Assembly (NCBI GenBank): GCA_009777175.1
Contig: WRMI01000019.1
Coordinates: 1-47,209, forward strand
Direction of reading: 5' to 3'
DNA: 47,209 bases
Source: Marinilabiliaceae bacterium
GTDB taxonomy: Bacteria; Bacteroidota; Bacteroidia; Bacteroidales; Marinilabiliaceae
Shown one piece after another: positions 1 to 8,188 of the stretch. The notes under the pieces were generated by a model. That model searched no databases, was not told the DNA's origin, and saw only the letters and a list, made by a program, of their open reading frames with translations. The stretch's first letter is position 1. Every line of letters starts with the position of its first letter. The position numbers and the translations under genes are program-made.

Positions 1-175
1 ATAATAATACGCCAAGGGAAACCTAAAAAAAGGGCGAGGGCAAGCCTCACCCCTACAATACTATATTACGGGATGCCAATTGTGCGACCGCAAGGGTCGC
101 ACACGCAACGATACTCAGATATGTATGGCAAACAGCGAGACTAGGAATAGCATTTATGAATAATACAGGTTAGAA
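1..175 (+). repeat. REP-like dispersed repeat unit, copy 1
   Basis: This unit carries the motif GGGCAAGCCT followed by CCCCTACAATACT, then a short palindrome GTGCGACC-GCAAG-GGTCGCAC, and ends in CAGCGAGAC and a TATGAATAATA tail. The same ordered blocks recur at about 2975-3210 in this orientation, and inverted at 45280-45460 and 46090-46440. It contains no reading frame of its own. The self-complementary arms suggest a REP/MITE-like element, but I see no transposase. Confidence 0.75.
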
Positions 176-255
176 TAAAGTTTGTAAAAAAAAATTCAAT
201 TTCGCAATTCTGAATATATTTATTATATCTGCGCCCTAATTTATAAGTAAATTAA

Positions 256-513
256 ATGGAAACAAAAGTAAGAGGCTCAGCAATTAAATTTGGGCACATC
301 AAGAATCGGGAAAAAATATTTGTTGATATTCCCAAAACTGATATGTTATTTTTTTCACTTTTTGCGGACAAAATGGGTTGGAAACTTGATAACAAGCAGG
401 ATCTTTGGGATAAATACATAAAAAATAGTCCTGAAAATGTGGATTTGTCAGAAGAAGAGATATTAGAAGAGGTAAAAGCGGTACGTTATGGAAAAGTATC
501 GAATAATAATTGA
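256..513 (+). CDS. Putative antitoxin of a PIN-domain toxin-antitoxin pair
   Basis: This 85-residue acidic protein precedes and overlaps (26 nt) a PIN-domain ribonuclease gene, the usual antitoxin-first layout of type II modules. Its C-terminal segment, LSEEEILEEVKAVRYGK, is the kind of short helical tail seen in small Bacteroidota antitoxins encoded next to PIN toxins. It would bind and neutralise the toxin and probably autoregulate the operon (family knowledge, not visible here). I cannot assign the N-terminal half to a DNA-binding fold. A TAnnTTTG-like box is not obvious immediately upstream, where REP-like repeat 1 ends. Confidence 0.6.
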   Translation: METKVRGSAIKFGHIKNREKIFVDIPKTDMLFFSLFADKMGWKLDNKQDLWDKYIKNSPENVDLSEEEILEEVKAVRYGKVSNNN

Positions 514-874
514 CACAAATCTTTGGATTTCACTTCTGTTTGGCAAAAGAGTATCAGAATTGCACAAATTATGTAATTCAGATCTTATTGATGTGTATAT
601 TTGCAAGGAGTTACAGGAAGAATTTATTAGGATTGCTTCTAAGGAAAAAATCAGAAAATACACTACTGATGAGCGAATTGTACAAACATTTTTAAGAGAT
701 GTAAATGATTTATTTTTACTTGCTTTTTCAGAAACTGTTGAAGCCAATTTTATATTGACTGGAGATAAAGATTTGCTTTCTTTAAAATTCCATGGTAATA
801 CAAAAATAGTTACTTACAACGAGTTTGTAGAAATTACGCGAATTTTCACTAATGGCAAACAGACGACACACTAA
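488..874 (+). CDS. PIN-domain toxin (putative RNase, type II TA)
   Basis: This 128-residue protein has the PIN fold signature. It begins with IIIDTNLWISLL (first catalytic Asp, about residue 9), has a mid-protein acidic stretch (KELQEEF), then RDVNDLFLLAF and the C-terminal ILTGDKDLLSL block with two more acidic residues. PIN toxins cleave RNA with Mg2+ held by these acids. It matches the 'PIN family toxin-antitoxin component' type (about 130-140 aa). The start overlaps the antitoxin gene by 26 nt, indicating translational coupling. The last residues run into a minus-strand Abi remnant, so the extreme C-terminus may not be native. Confidence 0.75.
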   Translation: MEKYRIIIDTNLWISLLFGKRVSELHKLCNSDLIDVYICKELQEEFIRIASKEKIRKYTTDERIVQTFLRDVNDLFLLAFSETVEANFILTGDKDLLSLKFHGNTKIVTYNEFVEITRIFTNGKQTTH

Positions 875-977
875 ATAGTTTAAGCATGCTTTGATCTTTT
901 ATATCATCTTTAAAAAGCATTCCCCTACTTTTAAGCATGGCTATTTGGTCATTTATTTTTAATGCTGGTTTGTTCAT
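849..977 (-). pseudogene. Abi_2 (AbiD/AbiF-like) N-terminal remnant
   Basis: Read on the minus strand from ATG at 977, the 42-residue frame contains NDQIAMLKSRGMLFKDD. This resembles the conserved opening of Abi_2-family abortive-infection proteins (typically xxQIxLLKSRGL followed by a long alpha-helical domain). After about 35 residues the frame stops, and the rest of the roughly 300-residue family is absent. It is most likely a truncated remnant of a phage-defence gene lying convergently with the PIN toxin. The assignment rests on a short motif only. Confidence 0.45.
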
Positions 978-1191
978 AATTACAAAAAAATGACTCACCT
1001 GCAATTCTTTTTGGATGGACGCGAGTACTATTATAAATTTTCCTTCTAAGGTGTCAAACCGTGTTACGATTGTTGGGGCAACATCGTTGTTTCTAATCTG
1101 CCATACGAGCCAAGATGTATATAGACCAAACTTCAAATTATTTGATATTTTGGTCAGCAAAAGTAAATGTTTTTTTAATGCAAAAATTTAT

Positions 1192-1224
1192 TTGAAAATG
1201 ATGTAATAAAAATTCTTATTTTTG
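1192..1224 (+). promoter_or_regulatory. Bacteroidota-type promoter for the symporter gene
   Basis: A TTG at 1192-1194 precedes the box TATTTTTG at 1217-1224 by 22 nt. This matches the Bacteroidetes housekeeping sigma consensus (TTG, then TAnnTTTG). It would start transcription about 85 nt upstream of the symporter ATG. Confidence 0.5.
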
Positions 1225-1316
1225 CGGCGAAAATTATCTTAAAAAAAGTAAAAAATGGAACTAACATTAGTTTTTACGGACATTTTATAGTTTAAATTAT
1301 ATTTTTAGTTAGCCAA

Positions 1317-2753
1317 ATGAATCCTTTTATCAGCGCCTCCATAATATTGTTTTATTTTATTTTACTGATAATTATTTCGTTAGTAACAAGTAAAAATAGT
1401 GATAACACAACATTTTTTCGTGGCAATCGTAAGGCTCCCTGGTACGTAATTGCAATAGGAATGGTTGGTGCCTCTTTATCGGGTGTCACTTTTATTTCTG
1501 TACCTGGATGGGTTGAAGCACAGCAATTTACTTATATTCAAACAGTTTTGGGTTTCGTTTTGGGTTATATTGTGATTGCCAATCTTTTGCTTCCGCTCTA
1601 TTATAAATTGAAATTGCCCTCCATTTATAGTTATTTGAATACTCGTTTCGGTTTTTGGTCATATAAGTCGGGGTCGTTGCTGTTTATTATTTCGCGCTCG
1701 ATTGGTTCTGCTGCGCGTCTTTATCTTATGGCAAACGTTCTTCAAATTGCTGTTTTTGACGCAGTTGGAATACCCTTTCATTTTTCTGTTTTTATTACCA
1801 TCGGATTGATTTGGCTTTATACTTTTAAAGGTGGCATTAAAACAATTATTTGGACAGATGTTTTTCAAACTCTTTTTTTGATAGGTGCTCTTATTGGAAC
1901 AATTATTTTTGTTGGTATTGAGATGGATTTAAGTTTAAAAGGAATAGTTGCTACCATTTCTAATAGCGAGCATGCCAAAATATTTGTTTTTGATGATTGG
2001 AAATCGTCCCAACATTTTGTAAAACAATTTATTTCGGGTGCATTTATAACACTCGTAATGACGGGTCTTGACCAAGATATGATGCAGAAAAATCTTGCCT
2101 GCAAAAACCTTATAGACGCTAAAAAGAACGTCTACTTATATGGTTTTGCTTTTCTGCCCATGAATATTTTATTTTTGTCACTTGGCGCACTACTCTACAT
2201 TTTTATGGCACAAACAGGAATTGAAGCACCCGCAAAAGCAGACGATATGTATCCAATGCTCGCATTAGGAGGCTATTTACCTATTACGGTGGGAATTATG
2301 TTCCTACTCGGACTTGTTGCAGCAGCATATTCGAGTGCAGATTCAGCGCTAACTTCGCTAACAACAGCCTTTTCTATCGATATTTTGGAAATAAACAAAT
2401 TGAGCGAAACAAAAGCTAGAACAACTCGAATTATTGTCCATATTTGTTTTACAATATTAATGGCTTTTATTATATTGATATTTAAGATTTTACATCAAGA
2501 TAGCATAATTGATACAATTTATGTTCTTGCAGGATATACTTATGGTCCCCTGCTGGGATTGTATGCCTTTGGGCTGTTTACAAAATATATCATTAAGGAC
2601 AAACTTGTTATTTTTGCCGCAGTATTGCCCCCAATTATTACAGGAATAATTGATTTCAACGCTGAAAAATGGTTTGGATTTAGATTAGGATACGAAAAAT
2701 TAATACTCAACGGACTACTTACTTTTTTGATTTTGTGGGTAATTAGGGAATGA
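1317..2753 (+). CDS. Sodium:solute symporter (SSS/SLC5 family)
   Basis: A 478-residue integral membrane protein with about 13 hydrophobic segments. Near the N-terminus are FRGNRKAPWYVIAIGMVGAS and FISVPGW, typical of the SSS family. The GLVAAAYSSADSALTSLTTA segment (about residues 338-357) contains the Ser/Ala-rich sodium-site helix (TM8 of the LeuT fold). It couples inward Na+ flow to uptake of a small solute at the inner membrane. The substrate cannot be told from sequence; Bacteroidota homologues are annotated generically. It is a single gene behind its own promoter. The stop codon TGA is shared with the first unit of a 7-bp repeat array that begins immediately afterwards. Confidence 0.88.
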   Translation: MNPFISASIILFYFILLIIISLVTSKNSDNTTFFRGNRKAPWYVIAIGMVGASLSGVTFISVPGWVEAQQFTYIQTVLGFVLGYIVIANLLLPLYYKLKLPSIYSYLNTRFGFWSYKSGSLLFIISRSIGSAARLYLMANVLQIAVFDAVGIPFHFSVFITIGLIWLYTFKGGIKTIIWTDVFQTLFLIGALIGTIIFVGIEMDLSLKGIVATISNSEHAKIFVFDDWKSSQHFVKQFISGAFITLVMTGLDQDMMQKNLACKNLIDAKKNVYLYGFAFLPMNILFLSLGALLYIFMAQTGIEAPAKADDMYPMLALGGYLPITVGIMFLLGLVAAAYSSADSALTSLTTAFSIDILEINKLSETKARTTRIIVHICFTILMAFIILIFKILHQDSIIDTIYVLAGYTYGPLLGLYAFGLFTKYIIKDKLVIFAAVLPPIITGIIDFNAEKWFGFRLGYEKLILNGLLTFLILWVIRE

Positions 2754-2930
2754 GTAGTGAGTAGTGAGTAGTGAGTAGTGAGTAATGAGTAGTAAGTAGT
2801 GAGTAATGAGTAGTAAGTAGTGAGTGGTGAGTGGTGTGTGGTGAGTAGTGTGTGGTGTGTGGTGAGTAGTGAGTAGTGAGTAGTGTGTGGTGAGTAGTGA
2901 GTAGTGAGGAATGAGTAGTGAGAAAGCATT
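2750..2930. repeat. 7-bp satellite array (AGTGAGT type)
   Basis: About 180 bp of tandem heptamers of the type AGTGAGT with variants AGTAAGT, AGTGGTG and TGTGGTG. The array starts at the symporter stop codon. Because 7 is not a multiple of 3, its complement gives a long open frame of Thr/His/Ser/Leu/Tyr that is not a gene. Related heptamers recur throughout the window. Confidence 0.9.
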
Positions 2931-2974
2931 CTGTTAGTCTACATTATTCATTAAGCAAATAACTATCGGTTAAC

Positions 2975-3210
2975 GGTGTCTGTATGGGCAACCCTTGCGG
3001 TTGCCCGGAATGAAGTGGAGATAGACTTTGTAGGGGCAACCCTTGCGGTTGCCTAAAATAAAAAAAGGCGGGGGCAAGCCTCGCTCCTACAATACTGAAT
3101 ATGGGAGGGTAATTGTGCGACCGCAAAGGTCGCGCTCACAGTGACACAGATATTAGTGATATTCAGCGAGACAATGAATATTTTTTATGAATAATATAGG
3201 TTAGGTATAT
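2975..3210 (+). repeat. REP-like dispersed repeat unit, copy 2
   Basis: Two consecutive GGGCAACCCTTGCGGTTGCC palindromes are followed by the GGGCAAGCCTCG...CTACAATACTG block, the GTGCGACCGCAAAGGTCGC palindrome and the TATGAATAATATAGGTTAG tail. The order is the same as in copy 1. It is extragenic, between the symporter and the BT_3928-like gene. Confidence 0.8.
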
Positions 3211-3219
3211 GGCGCTTAG

Positions 3220-3465
3220 TAGAAAATAATTCGTGTAATTCGTGGCTAATTATAATAAATATAAATGGAAGAAACTTACGTGACTAAAATCAATATTTTG
3301 GAAATATAAAAGTGTGATAAAAAAATAATTCGTGTAATTAGTGTAATTAGTGGTTAAATATAAAAAATATAAACAGAAGATACTTACGTGAATAAAATAA
3401 AATACAAAAATGTGATAAAAAAAATTCGTGATAATTCGTGTTATTCGTGGCTAAAAAATAAACAG
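3220..3465. repeat. Dispersed TTCGTGTAATTCGTGGCTAA repeat cluster
   Basis: Three degenerate copies of the motif ATTCGTG-TAATTCGTGGCTAAA are separated by AT-rich spacer with TAAACAGAAGA. The same motif appears upstream of many genes in the window (about 9118, 23350, 28190, 28670, 35945, 36985, 37120, 37745, 37850). It carries no coding potential. Confidence 0.75.
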
Positions 3466-3491
3466 AAAAAAAAACTTTTTTTAATTGACGC

Positions 3492-3521
3492 TTGAATTTC
3501 CAAAAATTTAATCTAATTTTG
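3492..3521 (+). promoter_or_regulatory. Bacteroidota-type promoter, TTG-N19-TAATTTTG
   Basis: A TTG at 3492-3494 and TAATTTTG at 3514-3521 are separated by exactly 19 nt, a textbook spacing. The surrounding sequence (ACGCTTGAA..TCCAAAA..AATCTAATTTTGC) is nearly the same as the promoter at 36187-36216. It drives the downstream membrane-protein gene and perhaps tpiA. Confidence 0.7.
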
Positions 3522-3590
3522 CATTTTCTTTTAATTTAAAAAATCTAGATATTTCAGGGACAATACATAATTTACAAAATTAAAATAGAG

Positions 3591-4814
3591 ATGAAAATAA
3601 TTTTATTTATTTGCCGGATGGTGATTGCGTTCACCTTTATATTTTCCGGTTTCGTAAAAGCTGTTGACCCGATTGGGTTCGCTTTAAAAATTGATGAATA
3701 TTTGATAGCCATGCACATGGATTGGTTATCAGTTATTGCTTTGCCCTCTGCCATTGGAATTATTTCTTGTGAATTCCTTCTCGGATTCTACCTTTTAATA
3801 GGTTTTCACATTCGTAAACTTACACCTCTGTTGCTGATAATGTCATCAGGTTTTTTGATTTTGACTTTTTACACAGCGGTTTTCGACCCCGTTTCCGACT
3901 GCGGTTGCTTTGGCGATGCAGTTAAATTATCCAATTGGGACACCTTTTGGAAAAATATTATTTTAATGATACCAACGGCAACACTCTTCTATTTTCGAAA
4001 ACAATTAAGCGATTCAGGAATAAATAATTTCAGAATGATGACAACGGCAACACTCATTGCAGTTTATATTGTGGGATTAAACATTTATTGCTATAACAAT
4101 CTCCCTATAATTGATTTTCGACCTTATAAAATTGGAACAAACATCGTTTCGCAGATGACAATCCCCGAAGGAGCCGAACAGCCTCAATTTGAAACAAAAT
4201 TCATTCTAGAAAAAGATGGCGAACAGAAAATTTTCACCGTTGACGATTATCCTTTTGACGATTCTACATGGGTATTCATTGATACTGAAACTTCTATTTT
4301 AAAAGATGGCTACGTACCTACTTTACAGAATTTTGCTATTTTGAACGATAATTTAGAAGATATTACCTATAAAATTGTAAATCAACAAGGACCATTATTT
4401 TTGATGATTTCGCATAATTTAGATAAAACTAATAAAACATCGATAAAGAAACTAACTGAAATAAACAATTTTGCCCACCAAAAAGAAATCCCTTTTTATT
4501 GTTTAACATCTTCCGACAAACAAATATCTGATGTTTTTTCCAAAGAAAACGATGCTTGGTTCGATTTTATGCAATGTGACGAAACAATGCTTAAAACGAT
4601 TGTTCGCTCAAATCCCGCACTACTTTTGCTACACGACGGCACAATTGCTGGAAAATGGCACTTCAAAAATATCCCCGATAAAGAAATTGTAAATAATCCG
4701 CTCGCATACGCAGTCCAAGAATTGACACACAAAAACCGAACAATGATTATATGGATTAATATTTTTATACTTTTTATTATCGCAACTCTATTTGTTAAAA
4801 AAACGAAAAAGTGA
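3591..4814 (+). CDS. BT_3928-like membrane protein (DoxX/MauE N-terminus, thioredoxin-like C-terminus)
   Basis: This 407-residue protein has four N-terminal hydrophobic helices of the DoxX/MauE type, including FSGFVKAVDPIGFALKIDEY and a loop DCGCFGDA (about residues 103-110) that is diagnostic of this Bacteroidota family. A fifth helix leads into a periplasmic domain of about 200 residues with a thioredoxin-like layout, followed by a C-terminal helix and a basic tail. MauE-type proteins support disulfide chemistry of periplasmic partners; the real substrate here is unknown. The gene lies directly upstream of tpiA, and the whole interval between them is a 7-bp repeat array. I am sure of the family and unsure of the function. 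Confidence 0.75.
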   Translation: MKIILFICRMVIAFTFIFSGFVKAVDPIGFALKIDEYLIAMHMDWLSVIALPSAIGIISCEFLLGFYLLIGFHIRKLTPLLLIMSSGFLILTFYTAVFDPVSDCGCFGDAVKLSNWDTFWKNIILMIPTATLFYFRKQLSDSGINNFRMMTTATLIAVYIVGLNIYCYNNLPIIDFRPYKIGTNIVSQMTIPEGAEQPQFETKFILEKDGEQKIFTVDDYPFDDSTWVFIDTETSILKDGYVPTLQNFAILNDNLEDITYKIVNQQGPLFLMISHNLDKTNKTSIKKLTEINNFAHQKEIPFYCLTSSDKQISDVFSKENDAWFDFMQCDETMLKTIVRSNPALLLLHDGTIAGKWHFKNIPDKEIVNNPLAYAVQELTHKNRTMIIWINIFILFIIATLFVKKTKK

Positions 4815-4945
4815 TGTTAGTGGTTAGTGGTTAGTGATTAGTGATTAGTGGTTAGTGATTAGTACTTTTTTACTCATTCACTCATTCACTCATTCACACA
4901 TTCACTGAAAACTGAAAACTGATAACTGATAACTATAATAACTAT
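4815..4945. repeat. 7-bp satellite filling the gap before tpiA
   Basis: The entire interval between the stop codon at 4814 and the tpiA start is built of heptamers in successive flavours: GTTAGTG, then ACTCATT, then GAAAACT, then GATAACT. The shift from one flavour to the next occurs without unique DNA between them. Confidence 0.88.
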
Positions 4946-4950
4946 AAATA

Positions 4951-5706
4951 ATGAGAAAAAAAATTGTAGCAGGAAATTGGAAAATGAACAAAAACTATGC
5001 TGAAGGCATAGAATTAGCCAAAGAAGTAAGCAATTTGGTGGGCAACAAAACTTTTCATTGTGAGATTATTTTGGGAACTCCCTTTATTCATCTTGCTGAG
5101 GCAGTTAAAGTTGTTAATTCACAAAAGATTAGTGTAGCAGCACAAAATTGTGCCAATAAGCCTTCGGGTGCTTATACGGGAGAAGTTTCTGCCGAAATGA
5201 TTAAATCGACAGGTGCTTCTCACGTAATTATTGGACATTCGGAACGGCGAGCATATTACGCCGAAACTTACCAAACACTTAAAGAAAAGGTTGATTTAGC
5301 ACTGCAAAACAACCTTATACCTATTTTTTGTATTGGTGAAAAACTTTCAGAACGCGAAACTTCGATTCATTTTGATATAGTAAAAGCACAGATTCAAGAG
5401 AGTCTTTTTCATCTTTCTGAAGAAAATTTTGGTAGAATAGTTTTGGCTTATGAACCGGTATGGGCTATTGGAACAGGAGTTACCGCAACCCCCGACCAAG
5501 CGCAGGAAATGCACTTTTTTATCAGAAATGTAATAAGTGATAAATATGGTAAAGGAATCGCCGACGTTACAACAATTCTTTATGGTGGAAGTTGTAATCC
5601 CTCTAATGCCAAAGAGTTGTTTTCAAATCCAGACGTTGATGGCGGATTAATTGGTGGTGCATCACTTAAAGCAGACGATTTTTTGAAAATTGTGGATGCA
5701 TTTTAG
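4951..5706 (+). CDS. tpiA: Triosephosphate isomerase
   Basis: This cytosolic enzyme interconverts dihydroxyacetone phosphate and glyceraldehyde 3-phosphate in glycolysis. The 251-residue length fits the family. The N-terminal AGNWKMNKN carries the catalytic Lys, IIGHSERR the electrophilic His, and [11 protein letters not shown] the catalytic Glu (about residue 169), whose trailing loop 6 closes over the substrate. YGGS near residue 211 and GGLIGGASL bind phosphate. All active-site residues are present. It follows the BT_3928-like gene in the same direction, a neighbourhood also seen in other Bacteroidota. No separate promoter box is visible in the repeat array upstream. Confidence 0.97.
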   Translation: MRKKIVAGNWKMNKNYAEGIELAKEVSNLVGNKTFHCEIILGTPFIHLAEAVKVVNSQKISVAAQNCANKPSGAYTGEVSAEMIKSTGASHVIIGHSERRAYYAETYQTLKEKVDLALQNNLIPIFCIGEKLSERETSIHFDIVKAQIQESLFHLSEENFGRIVLAYEPVWAIGTGVTATPDQAQEMHFFIRNVISDKYGKGIADVTTILYGGSCNPSNAKELFSNPDVDGGLIGGASLKADDFLKIVDAF

Positions 5707-5710
5707 AAAA

Positions 5711-5785
5711 GAAGTAGTGAGTAGTGAGATATGAGTAGTGAGTAGTGAGTAGTGAGATATGAGTGGTGAGATATGAGTAAATGAA
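5711..5785. repeat. 7-bp satellite array (AGTAGTG / GAGATAT type)
   Basis: A short array of AGTGAGT, AGTGAGA and TATGAGT heptamers starts 5 nt after the tpiA stop codon. It is followed by a copy of the CTGTTTGCCCAAATG palindromic motif (5806-5828), which also occurs in the leader of the BspA-type gene. Confidence 0.8.
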
Positions 5786-5805
5786 TGAGATTTGGGAATA
5801 ATGTC

Positions 5806-5828
5806 GGGTTAAACCTGCCTGTTTGCCC
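5806..5828. repeat. Dispersed palindromic motif (TGTTTGCCCAAATG)
   Basis: An imperfect inverted repeat with arms GGGTTAAAC and GTTTGCCC. Related copies are at 29168-29194 (containing the perfect 14-bp palindrome GCAAACATGTTTGC), 29226-29246 and 41529-41551. Its role is unknown. The coding-strand copies lie in the questionable N-terminal extension of the BspA-type protein. Confidence 0.5.
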
Positions 5829-5972
5829 AAATGTTTGGTTACAAAATTCTGATACCTTTGCGTTTAAGCTTTATATGGCAATGACGAAAAGAATTTGGTT
5901 ATTGAATTTATTGAAATACGAAAAGAACGCAATAATTAGTATAAATTTCGTGGCTATAAAATAATAAAACAG

Positions 5973-7490
5973 ATGAAATTCAACAGTACAACAAAAGGTA
6001 AAAATCAGGTCGCTAATTATGAAAATGCACCTGCTTATAAGTTGTCGCCGCAGTGGGACTTATACGTTTCGGTTGTTACATCATCTTTGAGTAACAAGTT
6101 TTATGAAACAACTGCCGACCGTTTAGAAAAAATACGACATCTGATTAAGATAAATGATCCTCAATTTATTGCTCGTTTGGCAATTTATACTCGCGAAAAG
6201 ATGAACCTCCGTTCAATTCCTTTGGTTTTGGCAGTTGAATTGGCAAAAATATATTCGGGTGATGCCTTAATCTGTAATTTGACAACAAGAATCGTTCAAC
6301 GTGCCGACGAAATAACCGAATTGCTTGCTTTTTATCAACTTGCAAACGATAGAAAAGAAACAAAAAAATTAAACCGACTATCAAAACAAATACAGGTTGG
6401 TATGCAAAATGCCTTCAATAAATTCGACGAATATCAATTTGCAAAATATAATCGAGATACAGAAATAAAATTTAGAGATGCACTGTTTTTGGTACACCCA
6501 AAGGCTAAATCAGAAGAGCAACAACTGATTTTCAATAAAATAGTCGAAAACAATCTGCAAACCCCTTATACTTGGGAAACAGAACTATCAGCCTTAGGAC
6601 AAACATTATTTGAAGACAATAATGCCAAAAAAGAAGCATTTAAACATAAATGGGAAGAGTTAATTGATAGCGGAAAAGTAGGTTATATGGCATTGTTGCG
6701 TAATTTACGAAATATTTTAGAAGCCGACGTTTCGATGCAACATATTAACACAATTTGCGAAACATTAAGTAACAGAGAAAAAGTATTGAAATCCAAACAG
6801 TTACCTTTTCGATTTTTATCAGCGTACAGGGAATTGTCAAAAGTAAATTCAGGTCATACAGTCAGAGTGATGACCGCATTGGAAGATGCCGCCAAAGTAT
6901 CTGCTCAAAATATCAACGGTTTCCCCGAATTTGAAAAAGTTTTGGTAGCCTGCGACATATCTGGCTCCATGCAAACTCCAATTTCACAAAAGAGTAAAAT
7001 AATGAATTTTGACATCGGTTTAATGCTCGGAATGTTACTAAAATCGCGCTGTCAAAATGTTGTTTCAGGCATCTTTGGCGATTTATGGAAAATCGTAAAC
7101 CTTCCTCAAAGTGGTGTTCTTTCTAATGTTGATGCTTTCTACAAACGGACGGGTGAAGTTGGATATTCTACAAACGGATATTTGGTGATTGAAGACCTTA
7201 TTAATCGTAAAATTGAGATGGACAAAATAATGATATTTACAGATTGTCAGTTGTGGGACAGTAGTGGTAATGATATTCGTTTTACAGATGTTTGGAAAAA
7301 ATATAAAAAAATTTCGCCGAATACAAAACTATATTTGTTCGATTTAGCAGGATATGGACACGTACCGGTAGATATAACCAACGATGACGTGTATTTGATT
7401 GCAGGATGGTCAGATAAAATTTTTGATATATTGCAGGCTATTGAAAAAGGCAGTGATGCGCTAAAAGAGATGGCGAGTATTGAAATATAG
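5973..7490 (+). CDS. rsr: Ro60/Rsr-type RNA-binding protein (TROVE domain + vWA)
   Basis: A 505-residue cytosolic orthologue of the Ro 60-kDa autoantigen. The N-terminal two thirds form the TROVE alpha-helical repeat ring (for example NDPQFIARLAIYTREKMNLRS, about residues 61-80). The C-terminal third is a von Willebrand A domain with an intact MIDAS motif, VACDISGSM (about residue 326). Ro proteins bind Y RNAs on their outer surface and misfolded or degraded RNAs in the central hole. In bacteria Rsr works with exoribonucleases in RNA quality control and starvation responses (established for Deinococcus and Salmonella). The gene is followed, after a 7-bp array, by two tandem RNAs that look like its Y RNA partners. 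No rtcA or rtcB is nearby. Confidence 0.9.
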   Translation: MKFNSTTKGKNQVANYENAPAYKLSPQWDLYVSVVTSSLSNKFYETTADRLEKIRHLIKINDPQFIARLAIYTREKMNLRSIPLVLAVELAKIYSGDALICNLTTRIVQRADEITELLAFYQLANDRKETKKLNRLSKQIQVGMQNAFNKFDEYQFAKYNRDTEIKFRDALFLVHPKAKSEEQQLIFNKIVENNLQTPYTWETELSALGQTLFEDNNAKKEAFKHKWEELIDSGKVGYMALLRNLRNILEADVSMQHINTICETLSNREKVLKSKQLPFRFLSAYRELSKVNSGHTVRVMTALEDAAKVSAQNINGFPEFEKVLVACDISGSMQTPISQKSKIMNFDIGLMLGMLLKSRCQNVVSGIFGDLWKIVNLPQSGVLSNVDAFYKRTGEVGYSTNGYLVIEDLINRKIEMDKIMIFTDCQLWDSSGNDIRFTDVWKKYKKISPNTKLYLFDLAGYGHVPVDITNDDVYLIAGWSDKIFDILQAIEKGSDALKEMASIEI

Positions 7491-7499
7491 TTTATAGTT

Positions 7500-7990
7500 T
7501 TCAGTGAATGAGTAAATGAGTGAATGAGTAAATGAGTGAATGAGAAAAAAACTAATTTCTGGAAACTGAATACTGATTACTGAATACTGAATACTGATTA
7601 CTGAATACTGAATACTAAATACTGATTACTGAAAACTGATTACTGAATACTGAATACTGAATACTAAATACTGAATACTGATTACTGAATACTGAATACT
7701 GATTACTGAATACTGAATACTGATTACTGAATACTGAATACTAAATACTGATTACTGAAAACTGAATACTAAATACTGAAAACTGAATACTGAATACTGA
7801 ATACTGAATACTGAATACTGAATACTGAATACTGAATACTGATTACTGAATACTGAATACTGAATACTGAATACTGAATACTGAATACTGAATACTAAAT
7901 ACTGAATACTGATTACTGAATACTGAATACTGATTACTGAATACTGAATACTGAATACTGATTACTGAATACTGAATACTGAATACTAAT
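7500..7990. repeat. Long 7-bp satellite array (ACTGAAT type) between rsr and the Y RNAs
   Basis: About 490 bp. A short block of AATGAGT/AAATGAG heptamers is followed by roughly 60 units of ACTGAAT with variants ACTGATT, ACTAAAT and ACTGAAA. It is the longest array in the window. It separates the rsr stop codon from the Y-RNA-like sequences, ending 3-5 nt before the first RNA helix. Confidence 0.93.
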
Positions 7991-7992
7991 TA

Positions 7993-8087
7993 AGCAGGTG
8001 CCGTAGATAAGAGTTACTTCGGTTAAAAGGAACCCCAATTCTCTCAACAGAGAAAAATTGTCTCTTATCGCATGTTGCCCTGCTTTT
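7993..8087 (+). ncRNA. Y RNA 1 (Ro/Rsr-binding RNA)
   Basis: The ends pair: AGCAGG (7993-7998) with CCTGCT (8079-8084). After an asymmetric internal loop (TGCCGTA on the 5' side, 9 nt on the 3' side) comes a perfect 8-bp helix, GATAAGAG (8006-8013) with CTCTTATC (8062-8069). This two-helix stem with a conserved asymmetric bulge, and the 3' strand GCATGTTGCCCTGC, resembles the Ro-binding stem of metazoan Y RNAs (TGCACTTGACTAGTC). The apical 48 nt hold a nested hairpin (CAATT/AATTG plus TCTC/GAGA, 8036-8060). A TTTT run follows. Its position behind rsr supports the call. A tRNA-like module, common in bacterial Y RNAs, is not evident. Confidence 0.72.
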
Positions 8088-8091
8088 AAAT

Positions 8092-8188
8092 AGCAGAGTG
8101 TCGTAGAACAGAATTTCTTCGTCAACTAGGGATTGATTCGCCGCAGGGCGTATTTGGAGTCTGTTCGATTGTAACCTCTGCTTTTTTT
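8092..8188 (+). ncRNA. Y RNA 2 (Ro/Rsr-binding RNA), with terminator
   Basis: This RNA has the same architecture as Y RNA 1 with different helix sequences. AGCAGAG (8092-8098) pairs with CTCTGCT (8176-8182), and GAACAGA (8106-8112) with TCTGTTC (8160-8166). The internal loop again has 7 nt on the 5' side (TGTCGTA) and 9 nt on the 3' side. The compensatory differences between the two paralogues are good evidence of a real structure. The apical loop has a CGCC-GCAG-GGCG hairpin (8139-8150). Seven T residues follow the closing helix, forming an intrinsic terminator. Two adjacent Y RNAs beside rsr recall Salmonella YrlA and YrlB. Confidence 0.74.

Noticed and set aside
488-874. PIN toxin lacking catalytic acids through an internal deletion
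   Set aside because: On closer alignment the RDVNDLFLLAF segment supplies the expected D-x-x-D block before TGDKD, so the domain appears complete.
2540-2929. 129-residue minus-strand reading frame rich in Ser, Leu, Thr, Tyr and His
   Set aside because: Half of it is the translation of the 7-bp satellite and the rest is antisense to the symporter gene. No protein family signal.
7500-7990. Possible CRISPR array
   Set aside because: The repeat unit is 7 bp and contiguous. There are no 20-50-bp unique spacers and no cas genes in the window.
7993-8188. Integron attC sites
   Set aside because: The paired imperfect palindromes have the right size, but no RYYYAAC/GTTRRRY core pair, integrase or cassette structure is present. 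The position behind rsr and the T-tract fit Y RNAs better.
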